From: Prinia subflava
Lineage: Eukaryota > Chordata > Aves > Passeriformes > Cisticolidae
Assembly (NCBI RefSeq): GCF_021018805.1
Contig: NC_086259.1
Coordinates: 7,456,501-7,520,500 of the forward strand
Length of the DNA: 64,000 nucleotides
Reading direction: 5' to 3'
The position numbers were made by a program, and so were the translations under genes. Below, piece after piece: positions 22,998 to 36,791 of the stretch. Below the pieces are notes generated by a model. That model ran no database searches. It had not been told where the DNA came from and saw nothing but the letters and a program-made list of their open reading frames with translations. Numbering within the stretch: the stretch's first letter is position 1; each line of letters starts with the position of its first letter.

Positions 22998-24905
22998 CTT
23001 CAGCCTCAGCCCCTGCACACCCTTGGGGCAGCGCCAGCACTGACACCTCGCTGTCCCAGCAGCAGCTGCCTTCTACTTGAGGGGACAGGTGAGGAACCAG
23101 AAGGGGCTTTTCATGTGCCTGTCCCTTGTTCATCACTTGGGCTCATTAAACATTTCAGGAGGTAGAGGCTGGGGCTGCTCAGAGGAACACTGGTTTCAGA
23201 ATCCCTGGAGAAACCAGCAGAGCTTTGATGCCACCTCTGTCCCTCCTGCCCTCAGCTCTCCCAGTTCTTCAAGTGGAGTCCCAAACTAGCCCACATAACT
23301 GCATGACTCCCTACAGTTTTCATTAAAATATCCATCTTCTTGATCCATTTGGGAGTTTACTTTTCTTCCCCTGCCCTGTCCACTGCTCTCCCCTCCGTCC
23401 TGCCACCCCCCAATGAGCTTGCAGCTCCCTCAGAGGGCAGGGGTCAGATGTGACAATGGTGTCTCTTTACCAGCACTTAACAACACTGCATAAACACTTG
23501 GGAAAATATGAAAGAGGTGTTTACAGTAGCTGCATTTCATAAGAGAAATTTATAGGCCTATTAAAAATTATTAAGCTTTACTTCTTCAGTGCCAAAACTG
23601 TTTTCATAAACTGCTCTTGACAATTTCATATCCAGTCTGCAGGATGCTTATTTTCACATTTTTAAAGTGCCATATTTCCTTCATCATTAGGGTTTTTGTT
23701 TTGTTGTTGTTGTTTAAAACAGCAATTCCCTGATTTTTCTGACCTAGCAATTCACTTTTAAAATATACATTACACTTATGACATGGGTGGACAGCATGAC
23801 TGCAGGCACTGCTGTGAGTAATGCTCCCAAGTGTCCAAATAACTAAAATGTGCATGTTTCAATTGCTGATATACTTTGATTGGATTCAGGGACCTGGGCA
23901 AAGACTGGGAAAATCTTTATACCTACGCATGGCAAGCATGGAGGCAGGACAATGAAAATGTCCTTTCCATATTGGATACAATGCCAGATCTCAGCTTTCC
24001 ACCCTCTAATTCACAAAGAAACAGAAGGATCAGTCCCATCCTTTCTTACTCATGAAGGCAATGATTCCTTCCTTTAGCCCCACATATCCATTCTCAATGG
24101 CTACAAGGAGAAAACAGGACTATAACCCTAGATTTTGCTACAGTTTATTAAACTGATAAAACTATTTGCATACATACTTTTCTTGGAATGCAAATTACTA
24201 AGTCATTCCTGCTGTGATACATGAGCTGTAGATGATACAGCTGGAAAAGGGTTAAATTCAGGAGTAGTTTCATTTTAATCTATACCATAATGAATAAAAA
24301 AGAAAAATCAATATTTTCAGAATTTTGAGCTGAAACAATAGATGGAAAATGCCCTGCCCCCCAAGTTCCATCTGGGTTTTCTTGGGAGAAAATTCATATC
24401 AGAACTTTTTCAGCATACAAAGACCTCTGAAATGGGCTTTTTCTCTGTTTACAAAGGCAATCCTTTGTGTGATACAGACATTTTGAACAACAACAAAAAA
24501 TGACAATAAAAATGTATCTGGCCGGAATTTATTACCTTCTTCCATAAATAATAACAAATCACAGTACTATGACTCTGTGCTACAATTGCCAAAAAAAGGA
24601 TTATTCCTATTTCTCAGGAGGATACCAGAGCTCTGTGTTTGCAGTCAAGGCATTTTCAAAGATTCCTGTCCATCACATCCCTGGAGTCTGCAGTGCTGGT
24701 CAGGTACTCCAGGTTACAGACAGCAGTTACAGTCAAATTGTGTTAATAATTAAACACAAGGCTGTTCAGAAGCAGCCATTATATTTACATGCTGAAACAG
24801 GTAAAATCTCAGTGGTAAATCACAATGACAAAAATGGTTTATCCAGGTTAATCCTAGTTAAATCATATAAATGTGTCAATATATGCCAGATGTCTTTTTT
24901 TACAG

Positions 24906-24997
24906 AAAAGATGAATGTGACCTAAATAGAAGAAGACTGATTTCACACCTAGTTGAAGCCACTCACAAGAAAAGGGGACAAAATTCTAAGCTGGCAG
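24906..24997 (+). other. Possible exon C (92 nt), unknown gene
   Basis: The acceptor ATGTCTTTTTTTACAG (ending 24905) and the donor GGCAG/GTAAGAG (GT at 24998-24999) are both strong. Only one phase is open: one leading base, 30 codons beginning KDECDLNRRRLISHLVEA and ending SKLA, and one trailing base. The peptide is basic and protein-like, but I do not recognise it. Its phase does not follow directly from possible exon B. It may be a real exon of an unseen gene, a non-coding RNA exon or a chance pseudo-exon. Confidence 0.25.
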
Positions 24998-25700
24998 GTA
25001 AGAGACAAAGCAAGTTGAAGTTTTCCTTCAGCATTTGGTGGCCCCCACTGTGCAATATAACCCAATAACACCATTTGGCAACACCAGCAAGTAATCACTG
25101 ACCAGAAAAGAAATCAAAATTCATCACTAGCCCAAATTATCTGCTGTTTGCTGAAACAGGAAAGATGCTGCAAAACAAGATGCTGCAATACTCCAGAGCA
25201 GTGGAGTTTGTAAGCTGAATGACAATGACTTTCAAGATCCCTTGCTAAAAAACAACTGGGTGGGACCAATTCCTTAATTTTTATGGAGCTGGATACAACT
25301 CAAAACTGCATGAAGTGGGGCATCCTCCTTTACTGCAACATCTATTATTTCCAGTGTTAATCTGTTGGAAGGAAACTATCAGCCTGAGATTATCTAATGT
25401 GTACCCAGCTTCCTGAGCAATTCTGGTTTTCCTCTAAACACAAAGGAAAAAAATATGTCTGGAAAAGTACTCCTGTGTGTAGGGAATACAAGAACAAACT
25501 CCTTTTCCCCTCATTAGCTACCTTAGAATGGTTTAGCATCAATGATGAAAGTGGCATGACTCGTAGCAATCATTATTTTTATGGGTACAAAGACTCTGCA
25601 AGCAGGACTGGAGCCCATATAATTATTCCCAGTAAGTGCATTGAGCAGATATGGAGTTTCTCACATGTGATTGCAATGTATAAACCCATACTTGTATTTC

Positions 25701-25734
25701 TTTTTTTTTTTAATTATTATTATTATTGTTGTTA
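25701..25734. repeat. Poly-T plus (ATT)n/(GTT)n microsatellite
   Basis: A T11 run (25701-25711) passes into AATTATTATTATTATTG and GTTGTT. Confidence 0.85.
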
Positions 25735-26223
25735 CTTTAAGCACTGTAGACATAACTTGGGAGCTGTTCTGTGCTGTGTAAAGCAGACTGCAAACTCTGA
25801 GATCACAGCTGGGAATCAGAGAGAGCTGTGCTCACTGAGAGCTATTACAAAATTAAAATTCAAAGTCAGGTGAACAGAAGAAAGCAATACTCAAATCAGA
25901 CACATGCACAGGATTTGGATACTTCCAAAAACCATCCTAAAATATCATTTGGAGTTTCAGAGAATGTGGAAAATCACGTAGGGAGAAGAAATTGCCTTAA
26001 TGTCAAGGATCAATCACTAAATTCTAAAAACCTTTCATGAGATAAAACAAGGCAAAGCGACACCCTATGCCAATACTGTCCATATGCATGGACATTAAGA
26101 ATGCACATGTCAAACATTAGCAGCTAATGCTTCAGAGCAGCTCCAGAAATGTGCAGCTTTATTCTTTTCTCTGCCTAAAACACATGCTCAGTTGTACCCA
26201 CTTCTCTGCACACGAGCAGCAGG

Positions 26224-26270
26224 TGTATCAAAAGGCCCAACATAGTGCATATGTTGGGCCTTTTGATACA
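26224..26270. repeat. Perfect inverted repeat: 21-bp arms, 5-nt loop
   Basis: The left arm (26224-26244) begins TGTATCAAAAGGCCCAACA and continues TA. The loop is GTGCA (26245-26249). The right arm (26250-26270) is TA followed by TGTTGGGCCTTTTGATACA. All 21 pairs match, and the next outer pair does not. It would form a stable hairpin as DNA or RNA. It lacks the bulges, mismatches and larger loop of a typical microRNA precursor, and no transposon sequence flanks it. A template-switch mutation that copied one arm into its reverse complement is the simplest explanation. Confidence 0.95.
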
Positions 26271-28560
26271 AACTTTAATTTACAGTTAGTGGCACAACTG
26301 CTGTTTTACTCAGCCAACTAATAGTAAAAGGGAGAGAGGCATCAACTTTTGAGATGCCAGTATTTTCATAAGCACAGGCAGTGTCCTCACAGCATCAGAT
26401 ACCAGCAATATCCACCAAACCATCTTCAGCAATAATTAGCTGCAATCAAAACTGAAGCATATAACAGAATTAAACATTTCATTTCACTGAAAAAAGAAGG
26501 GTGGCTGAGAAAACCCCCCTGTGGGTGTAAATGATGAACTGTCCAGAAACACAGAACCCACAACAGCCTTATTGCAGTAACACACTCTGCAGACAAACAC
26601 AGCATGGAACAGAAGCCAAGCTTTTACTATCTTCCCTCCATGTCATGGTCAAGAGTCAGCACACCATGTATGTATTTCTGATGGTTTCACAAAAAATTCA
26701 TGCTTACAGGGCTTTGGACTACAATTTAAGTAAGTCAAGCAACAATAGTTAATCAAAAAATCCAACCATCTAAGCTCAGGCCAAATGTGGTGAGACCTTG
26801 GAGATGTCACACAACATCCCTGACGCCCCAGGACCAGGATAACATCACTACAAATGTGTAAGGCTTGAGCAGAATCCATGCAGGTCTTAAGAAGAATCTG
26901 TGCAACCCCACAAGGATCGACAGGAGCACAGTGAGAAGATGCAGTCTTGTGTTTCTTTAAGTACAATATGGTTTTGTTTCACCTCACTTCTATCCTAAAT
27001 AATCTTTTTTTGTTGTCTAGTACCTTCTGAGATGAGTGATCAAAATCTTTGCATAGCACTTTGTGGGTAGCTTTTCCCTCTCTGTTTGCCATGATTTCTC
27101 CCACATGAATTACCACAGCAACTAAAGACAGAGGGGAAATTTGTCAAACATATTGCAGATCTTCCTTTTTCTTTCTAAAAAAATAGCCTTTATACAATGT
27201 AATCTCATATTAATACAGATATGGCATCCCTAAAAATTACAACAGATAATTAAATTGTGGACACCTTCCACAGCACGACCATTATTTTTACATTGTCTGC
27301 AGCTGGCAGCTAAGAATAGCAGATAAGCTATTTCTAGACAACTCTAATAAGATTGTGGCTTTATCTGAGCCCAGAGATATCCTCTTTCCCTGCAAGTTGC
27401 TTAGAACTCAACACCTGATAGATACATGTGTTAGAACCATTTCATAAATCCAGTAATGAAAAGTAAAGTCATTTTAAAGGCAGCCAAGTAAGACTGGCAA
27501 CACCAGCATTTCAAAGTAATGTCTGAATACACTGAAAGCTTTGTCACTTGAGTTTCTGAAAAACTAACAAATAGATAAATTTTCTTAATTACTCCATCTT
27601 CCAAGCAAATTACATCAGTGCACTGGAAGTTTTCCTAAGCAAAGCCTTTGCAATCAAAAATTACTTCCTATTTCCACACTTGCAGCTGGACATAGTACTG
27701 AGCCACAGGGGATGTTCATGGCTGTGTCTAAATCTCAGGCCAAACTCATTGGATGTATCCCATGAGATTCTTCCAAGCAAATCCCTGAACAGGCCAGGAT
27801 CCTGATGTTTGTCTTTGTCTGAATCCTGAACAGTCTCTGCAGCCAAAATTGCCCCCAAATTTCATTCCTTTCTTCATAAAATAAAAAAAAAAACCTCTTC
27901 AAATTCTTCATTCTGATGTTGCTTCCCTCTACCTTTACATTGTAAATTATGACACAGCATATTTAGTAAGATTTTAAAATTACATATCAAGCATAGAGCT
28001 TGTCAAATTTTCTTGAAGTTATTAAAAAAAATAATTCCAAGTCACCTCTTTTTCCAGACCATCTTGATATCAGAGAAATAGCATTTTCTAAAGAAAAAGC
28101 CAAACAAAACACTTTTCCAGGATTTTTCTTAACCAGTTCTTTCTTTGGCCTTGAAAAATAGAACAGTGCCAGGCTATAAGAGCAGGCCCAGAGGAAAACA
28201 CATCTCCCAGTTCAGGTTCCTGTGTACAAACCAAACCTTGCTCACAACCAGCTGCCATTGCCTACTGCTATTTCTTTCAGAAAACATAATTATTCATGCC
28301 CCAACTAGAACAAGAAGCACCCCTCTGAAAATGCAAAGTTATTTTTCACCAAGCTTTGTTTCATGTTCTAGAAAGAGCCCAGCAGCAAATATCTCACCCA
28401 GGGACCAAACATGGAACAGTGATGCTGGGTTTTGTTTGCATGGAGCTCATCAGCTTCACCCTGCTGTGCAGGGGCTTCAAACAACAATTTTAGAATTTAA
28501 TTTGAAGTTATCCAGCTGCCATCAAAGCCAGCTTCCGTGGGTATACAGAGATAGACCCCA
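26271..28560. other. AT-rich unique non-coding sequence
   Basis: No gene, RNA gene or clear transposon is visible. Open frames are short. Confidence 0.5.
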
Positions 28561-28910
28561 GGATTGTGGCAATGAGGAGAGCTTGGGTCGGGCAGTGCGG
28601 ATTTCTCCTCCTGAGCCCCCCAGGCCAGGTCCCTGTGCAGCTCTCAGAGCCCTCTGCTCAGGGGGGACCCTGCTGCCTCCAGGGCCCCCAGGGCTCTGAA
28701 AGCCTTCATCAAACTCTGGCTGGAGATCAGAGAAAGAGAGGATGGTGCTGAGGAGGGGAAGATGGGGAAGGGACAGGAGCCACAGGTCCCAGGGGCTCTG
28801 CGTGCCCAGGGCAGGACAAGGCAGTGTTGGAGGTGCCAGCTGTGCCCACTGTGCTGCAGTGCCCCACAGTGCCCCGTGGCACTGCCCCTCTTCTCCCCTT
28901 CAGGCTTATG
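28560..28910. other. GC-rich, CpG-poor patch
   Basis: GC content rises sharply here, with repeated CCTGCTGCC/GCAGTGCCCC-type words but few CpGs, and there is no recognisable element. It lies at the end of a 184-codon plus-strand open frame (28145-28699). That frame has no domain and no splice support, and a stop-poor GC-rich stretch explains its length. An A12 run follows at about 28940-28951. Confidence 0.4.
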
Positions 28911-31900
28911 CCTGACATCCCTCTCACACAATCATTCACAGAAAAAAAAAAAAGAAAATCACATTCCTGCTGAACTGAAACTCTTTCCGAGTACTGTAAC
29001 ACTGGTCTTATTGATTTATCTATTTAAAGCAGTGTCAGAATTTTGCCATTAATATTTGATTGGTATTTTTAGACCCTTACAAGAATTGCAGAGACCATAA
29101 AAAGGTGTTACAGTAAAGCACCACAGGCAGAAGAGCGTTACTCTGAAGCCTGGGGGATGTTGGTCGGCACTGTGCTCTACATCTTACAGCTCTCACAAGG
29201 GGTCCTTACCTCATTGCCAGGACCTGGCTTCTCAGCACACATGGATTTAAAAATAAAATTAAATAAAAAGGACTGAAAGGGGCAAAACAAAACTCAAACT
29301 CTGGATATTCACAGAACAAAAAGTAGCATGGTGTATATCCAATAGTCAAAGCAAATTAAACATAATATGCATAGAGGATTTACACATTTTAGCAGGTCTT
29401 TTTACAGTGAAAGCTTTGTGCCTAAGAATGCACTGTTATAAATTAAAAGTTCTGTCTTGTTTCTTCAAATTTAAAGAAAAATAGATCTTGGGATACTTTA
29501 AAAAGCGTGTGTTACCCCAAACATACTTGGTATTCTGGACACATAACTCACAACAGGAGCAATCACACTTTTAGAGGCAAGGAGAAGAGCTGCAAAGAAA
29601 TCTTGTCAATGAATTTATGCAAGGGCTTATACACAAGCAGAACTAAAATGCATTTGTTCTTCAGAGTACAAACTGAGTTAAAAATGGTGTCAGGAGAATA
29701 AAGCAGCCCAGAAAGCTGATAGCAATCTATCCACACTAATGACCTAGAGGAAAATTCAAGCTGCCAGTGGAACTGCCCAACTTGTTATCGATGAGCCCAG
29801 ATGCCTTTGATGGGAAAACATCTCCCAGAGTTTGCCATCTGACATCTCAGGCCATCATCCCACAAAGAAATGTTTGAGAGAGTAGAAGGCATTCAGACCT
29901 TTAGCTGTGCTAGCAGAAGCATGCCAGTTTTCATTTCTAGAAGAGGAATACTGTTTGTATTACATTCAGGTAGAGGTATTTAGACTTTCAGAAGCCTGAG
30001 CCATCCCAGTGTGTCACCCAAGACTGTGCAGTTTGTAACTTTGGTGGGCTGAGGTTTTCCATCCTGGGTATCCACAGCAGTCCCTGCTTTATAAAAAAAA
30101 TCAGAACTGAGTTTTGGAAAACTTCTGAAGTGAATTAAAGGAAGAAATACATTCTTTATCTACAGTAAAATACTCACAGCCTTTCTGTCAATGTGATCCA
30201 GCCCAGTAAACCTGTGACCTTTAGCAGGCACTTCAATTTTGGCTACATTTAATATACCAGATTTCTCTGCAGTTGCATTGTTGCTCAGAAATTGGCCCAA
30301 ATGTGATAAAATTATGAGCCTCTATGATTCCTCAGCTTTTACTCACAGCATTCAAAATACATGAGAATCAGGAAGATTCACACTTAAAGCATTTTCAAAA
30401 TCAATACTACAACTTGAGCACTAATTTATTAAAATTTAATATAGAAAGAAAACACTATATTAAAAATTGAGTTATCACCAGAGACTAGAGCAGGACTGTA
30501 GGAATTTAAGACCAGCTAATTGAACCCCAAGTAGATCACTTGGCTGGAACTCCTGAAATATGCAACAGATCCTGCCCCTTGAATAATAAAACACTGGAAA
30601 CGCCTGCCAAGTTAATAAATTTTTGTGTCTCACTGAGGTTACAAAGCACATAGCTCCCAAGTGACAAGCTCCATACCCTTGGGTGTGATAAAATTTCCCA
30701 TAAAGTGGCTGTGGTAGTTTGAATCTTTCCTCCTTCAGGGTCAAACTCTCTCCCCAGGATGTTCATGGTGTGTGCAATGTCAGTGGGAACTTACACACTC
30801 ATCCCACGGTAAAACTCAATTTTAAGCTATGCAAAAACACCACATTACTGTCTATTGAAAAGCCTGAGTCTGCTATTATATCCACAGGATGAATAAGAAT
30901 AAACTCCTTTGAAGTCAGTAGAATCAAAACTCTAAATGTCAAGAACAGAATTAGATCTTGCAGTCTGGGGTCTCTACCCCACAGGCAGAAGTGAAGGACT
31001 GATAGAATTGTATGTATTTTAAAAAAAAAATGCAGGCAGCTTTAAGAATTATCCTGCCAAGAAAAACATGTTAACAAAGTCATGAAAGGCTTTTCTACAA
31101 AAATAAATTCAGCAGAGAATGGAAGGAAGAAAAGACAGACACATTTATGCTGCTATGATTCTTCATGGCCAGAGAAATGCAAACCAAAGCAGGAGAGATT
31201 TGTAGTTCATATGAAAGACAGAATCTGCCAGCAAAGATGTTCCCTGGCAGGAGCACAGTGGAAGTGTCTTTTGACAATTCTGATCAAGAAGTGCCCTAGT
31301 TAGTATTCAAGATGGCCATCATGATAGATTAGATGAATAATTTTGGTTCTTTGTCAGGACTTGGATAATATCTGTCTACAATACATCTGTATCAGTGCAC
31401 TCTTAATTACCAAGTAAAGGACAGATAGAACAGCACAAAACTATTCTACACATCCTTTATGCTCAGATAATGACAAGCTGATGTAAATTATGGCATATAT
31501 TACAAAAGCAAACACTGCTTCTTTTCATTATCACTCACTACACACATGTAGCATTCTGGAGAGCTGAAGGGAGAGTGTTGTTCAACAAGATTCATCAAGT
31601 TAGAGAGTAAGCTGTGGGACCTGAGACAAGAAAAGTTCAGTCCCCAGACCTCTCTTTATCATCTTGCATAGTTATACAGAACAAGCAGAAAGATTTAGAT
31701 TCAATCTACTTGGAGATAATTGATGGAGAAAGAACTTGAGGGTGACACGAAGGCATCAAACTGTTCTGCAAATTCTTTCCCTGTTTTATTTAGAATTAAG
31801 GCTTCCTCTCTGTCCAGATTGATGAATAACCGGGTACAGAATGTCCTCTGTAAAAAAAAAAAAAATCATTCTCCATTATTTCACATCTGCACTTTATTTT

Positions 31901-34900
31901 TGTATCCATTTAGTCACTTGGGGCTCCAGAAAAGAGGTTTTGGCTTTGATGGGCAATCATAATCTTGGGATCATCTGTGGGTTTTTTTAGCATTTTCTCC
32001 AGCTAATTAAGGAGCAGAACACAAGCTTTTAGACTGTTCCTGTCCTATAACACATGATCTGGCTTTTGTTCTTTTCCAAAAAATGTAGGTTTGTGGTAAT
32101 CTTGGGAGATTTCTTTGTGGGCTGCAGTGGATGGCAAGAGCTGGAGTAGGTATTATGTTCTCTTTAGAGCTAAGGACCTTTTGCACAGTTCCTGTGGAGA
32201 TTTAGATCAGAGGGTTTAAATCCTATGCTCCTATATTCTGCATTTCTTCCATTCTAGATAGCAGCATCTTGATTTGTTCCTTTCCCTACAGCCTGATATA
32301 TTTGCCTCAGAGAAAACTTATTTCCAAAGAATTCTTGATTATCCTCTCTGTTTTAAATAATTTAGCATTTGCTGCCACTGAATACTATTTCATTTTAATG
32401 GACACTCTTAAGTACCTCAACACTGTTTGCTGATTGCTTTTACTGTTTTTATGGGAAAAACCAAATTAGTGATCAGCAGATCTGATGCAACCTTCCAGAT
32501 GCTTAGTACAGAAACCTGAAAAATAGGAACTGAAGGAAGAAAAAAACCCAAGGTAGTTCTGAAACTGCCATCCTATGATATCACATCTGCTGTGCATTTG
32601 TGCAACAGGAACTGTTACACATCCCCCAGCATACAGTAATTGATACAGTAAACTACTGGCCTGGAAAATTGCTATTGAAAACACATAATCAACCTTTCGA
32701 ACTCTATAAACGCAGGGAGATGCAATTCTGCCTCCTCAGGACATGTATGCCCAGTCAGCTTAGGCTTCAGCTTCAGAAAATGGAGGTGAACAAATTGCAG
32801 AAAACTGCTGTCAGAGATAAGTTTGTTCAGAATCTTGTCATCATGTGGCATAAACTTCCTGGACTCTAAATCTTCTGAAAGTTTATAGGCCAAGGCAATA
32901 TCATTGGAACTGCATATTCTGAAAAATTCTCCATCAGCCCAGAAGTATTAAATATATGTTAGCATGTATTTCTTCATTAAAAGAAAATTTTTAAAAGTGG
33001 TTTGCCTTTTGATTTACCTGACTTGATACAATTCTAGCTGTACTGCTTCTGTGTGCTGCTTGGCTTTGGTGGTGTATTGCATAAGAACTACCAAAGCACT
33101 ACCAAGGCTGAGCTGCTGCTGGGTTTCCCCTCTGCACATGAGCTCTGTCAGGGGGCTCCTATATATCCAAGGTGAAATCATAAAAGGCAATTCATTATTT
33201 GGCATCAAGGAGGAAAAAAATTAATAAAATATATAATTTACTGGTCTGAAAGATATTTTCCTGTAGTAATGGATGTAAGAACTTCCCATTAGAGGGCACT
33301 CATTTCAGTACACTTCCAAGTATCCATGGAATGTTACAAGAACTACTGAACTACAAAAGTAACTACTGAACTATAAAAACCCACAAACAATTGATTTATT
33401 GTAATTTCATGTTTGAATACATTTGTGCAATGATTAAATCTACCTTTATCATTTTAGAAGGCCAGGTTAAAATTCCTCTTTTCATGCCAAAGTTCTAAAA
33501 TTGGCTCGAGATATAGTTCCTAGCTGGGCTCACAAACTGCCTTCTTCAGCAATTAAAATTGATTGAAAATATTGATCAAAAGGTGCAGCACTTTTATTGG
33601 AGTCTCAGAATGTCATCAGTAGATACTGAACGTGGCCCTGGCAGAGGAACTGGCTCCCCCGGGTGAGGACATTTACCCCCCTGTCACACCTTTGCCCTTT
33701 TCAAGCATTAAATACTTCAGAAAGCAATGACTGAGCCAGCATTTTCTAAATCTTGGGTTATCATCTGGAGATGGCAAAGTTTTTGGGAAACTGTCATGGA
33801 CCCACAGGCGAAGAGAAAAGAACAGCCACATTCAATCACAGGAGTTCATCTGACCCTCAAACCTGTAACAACCCACCCTGTGCTGCAGATCCTTCTAGCT
33901 CCTGATATTAATTTAAGGACACTCAGGTCACCAGGATTAACAGCTCTTGGCAGCATTTTACCGCCACCTCAAAGAGAAGCTGCTTTAAGACAGCTTTTCA
34001 TAGAGTATGGATTTCTGGTTCCAAGCTTTATCTCTAGGCAGACCCCCACTGAGAACTGATAATTCTGTTTTAACCTACATCCAACTCCTCTTAATTCCAA
34101 AGTGGTCTTCTTGAAAGTAGTGAACTTGGTGAAAAACCTGTGACAGGTACTAACTTTTGACAAAGATTCTTGGCTCAAGTCTCTTTCATTTCTGCTAAGG
34201 CTATTTTACAGCTATCAAAACTTTGCATTATCTCAACCAACCACAACTTGCTGAGTTGAAAAAGCCTTTTTATCTAAAGATAGAGGTGTGCTCAGTGTGA
34301 CAGGTTTCTGGGGCAGTAGAGGTAAAATGAAAAGATCCTGTAAAGATAAGTAATTTAAGATAGAGTTCATTCAGTAGCTCAGCATTGAAGGGTGTTCCTA
34401 ACTTAGTGCATGGGTTAAAAAACTTGTTCACTGCCTTCTGACCCAAACCCACCACCAAGTATTAACCTCTGGATTTTTATTTTTTAATAGCATCACGTTC
34501 TGGCCAGATGTCTGCTGCTTGTTAAGCTCTTCCTCATCTCTGCTGAACAGTTTGGACACTATTGCCTGGTCCCACACTGGATAACTGTGAGGCTCAGAGG
34601 TGAGAATTTGCAGATTACAGCCTTCCTTTTGCACACATATTGCAACATCTCTCCACGTTTGCTTAATCTATGGGGAAAGTGACCCCTCAGAGCACACCAT
34701 ATACTGATGGGGCTGGACCAGGCAGGATTTGTTTGGGTTCTGTTCACATTTTCTTCCAAGCTCTACAGATCAAAATTTTAAAATGCATCACGCATATTAA
34801 AAAAAAATATATTCCCACATACCAATTTATCTGAACTTACTTATGAATAGCTGTATACTAAGATGAAAATGTTGTAGGACTTTTGCCATTTACTTCAGGG

Positions 34901-36120
34901 ATAACCATGAATTTGAACTATCAATTTTAATTGTTTTTGAGAAAGTGAGAAAAAGAGAATTCCACCAACTCTGTGTTTTGGATTAGGAAATGAGGACTTG
35001 AAAACTTACCAAAAGTCATTTTACCCCTCTAATAGGATTTTTACAACTTTGTTTTTATATTAATGCTGTCTGTTAATCGACAAAACAAAATTCAGTCCTT
35101 CTGCACTACCAGGTAGATTGGAGGAACCAATATATTGCCCATCTCTCAGATAGCCCACAAGCAGGGTGAAAATGTAAACAAGACTTTGCTGCATCACCCC
35201 GTGGCTCCCTGAGGGGCACCCCAAAAGAGACCCTCAGTTCCCACCCGTTCACCAGGGCTGGAATCCCGACAGCCCAGCACATCCCCTGCTCCTCTGACAC
35301 AAGAGGGACAGGCTCTCAGGCAGGCTGCTCACAGATGCCCTCAAACTGCAAGCAAATATCACTGAGACAGCTCAGAGCTTTAGAGTAAAACTAGATCATG
35401 TTATCTGTTTTTTAAAAAACAGAAATAAGGTGTTTGACTGATATTGTCAGGCTTAAGAATAAAGGATGGTACCCCAGAGAAACCAGAAAATACATACACC
35501 AGAAAACCACAAACCAAACCAAACCAAATTACAAAATAACCCACCACACAATTTGCTGGTCATTGCCTCAGAATGTTAACTCCCACAAATTAGAAGGTGA
35601 AACCACTGTGATTCATAAAATCTGAAGCATGTTGGTGAAGAATATTTGAAATAATGTAAAATTGCACTTACTAAAGTGGCAAGAAAAAGAAATGGGAAAA
35701 CCTATGTTAAACCCCAATCTTGTACACACAGCTAAGTGTGCTACAAGTTGATAAGACTAATATTTGAAGCAAAGTTCTCCATAAATAAACTTATATGTGT
35801 TGAGGACTGCTTCCCCTCTAGAAGACAAATTACTTTTGTTTAAAAGATACCCATTTCTTATCCTGAGCTTTAGCTACACTTCTGCTTCTCGATATTTCAA
35901 ATGAATTTTTACAAAACACCTACAATAAAGTGGTGTAGCAGGAACACTCCTGACTGGGAATGCTGCAGTTCAGCCCATCCCGTTGGACACAATGCTATGG
36001 AGGAAGTGCATGGGGAAAATTCATCATCATTTGGATACCAGCAAAAACCAGGTTTTGTAATTTGCATCTTATTAAAAGCTTGAATTGTTCCTTGCCACAA
36101 ATCCACTGTATGAGGAACAA
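28910..36120. other. AT-rich unique non-coding sequence
   Basis: I see nothing that can be called a gene. Small features are an A13 run near 31852-31864, a 20-bp imperfect duplication at 33341-33380 and a (CCAAA)n run near 35510-35528. A 110-codon open frame at 33727-34059 has no recognisable content. Confidence 0.5.
33341..33380. repeat. 20-bp tandem duplication
   Basis: AACTACTGAACTACAAAAGT (33341-33360) is followed directly by AACTACTGAACTATAAAAAC. The two copies differ at three positions. Confidence 0.75.
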
Positions 36121-36127
36121 AAAAAAT

Positions 36128-36163
36128 ACTCTTTTTTTCTTTTCTTTTTTTTTTTTTTTTTTT
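36128..36163. repeat. Poly-T/pyrimidine tract (T19)
   Basis: TACTC is followed by interrupted T runs and an uninterrupted T19 at 36145-36163. It could be the reverse-strand poly-A tail of an old retrocopy, but there is no AATAAA signal at the right distance and no recognisable gene body to the right. Confidence 0.85.
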
Positions 36164-36791
36164 AAACATCCTCTTTTCTAAAGCTTATGGCTCAGGCAGT
36201 CAAATATTCAGGTACACAAACTCACTATGGATACGCACAGGTAAAAGCAATTTCAATATTGCAGGGTTTGTCTTAATATACAATTGAATTGATGTAATGT
36301 ATGGCTTAGAAGGAAATTATTTTAAATTCAGGGCAAGAAGCCAACTGAAATCATAGCTACACTTAATGCAATGCTGTAGACTGCAAACATGTTTGTTCCC
36401 ATAAACATGTAGCAATTTGTTTAAACCAAACTCCTTTGGAGATCTGAATCATGTCTTCCTGCAGCATAAACATCAGCTTTTCTATGTAACTTCTGGGAAG
36501 CACTATGTAAAATGGCCCAGTGTGGATTTAAATTTACCAGAGCTCAATTCCATTGATAGTATCTGTGGGTTTAATTATTCTTGTGTCTTCTCAAATAAGC
36601 ATTGTAGGGGGTTTTTGGCCGATTTTTTAAAATGATAATTATGATATCACAAGCCTAGTGGTATAGCAGCAATGCATAAAGCTGCCATGCAAAACACCAC
36701 AGTCCCAAATACACCTTTGGATTTTCATTAATGGCATTTCAAATTGAGATTTTAAATTTTGATGGAAGATAAGAAAATCTATTCCCTGGTC

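Larger units (their letters stand above)
23000..26220. other. Unique non-coding sequence
   Basis: A donor-like GACAG/GTGAGG lies at 23089, shortly after the array, without a convincing partner exon. The rest is AT-rich. The 158-codon open frame at 25397-25873 includes an (ATT)n run translated as a tyrosine/phenylalanine string and looks fortuitous. Confidence 0.5.

Noticed and set aside
21918..23165. 415-codon plus-strand open frame, histidine/glycine/threonine-rich
   Set aside because: It is produced by minisatellite 2. All three frames are open with the same permuted motif, and no start context, domain or splice support is visible.
25397..25873. 158-codon plus-strand open frame
   Set aside because: It runs through a poly-T/(ATT)n microsatellite and shows no family resemblance.
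28145..28699. 184-codon plus-strand open frame
   Set aside because: There is no recognisable domain, and the 3' half lies in a GC-rich, stop-poor patch. Its length is within chance expectation for a 64-kb six-frame scan.
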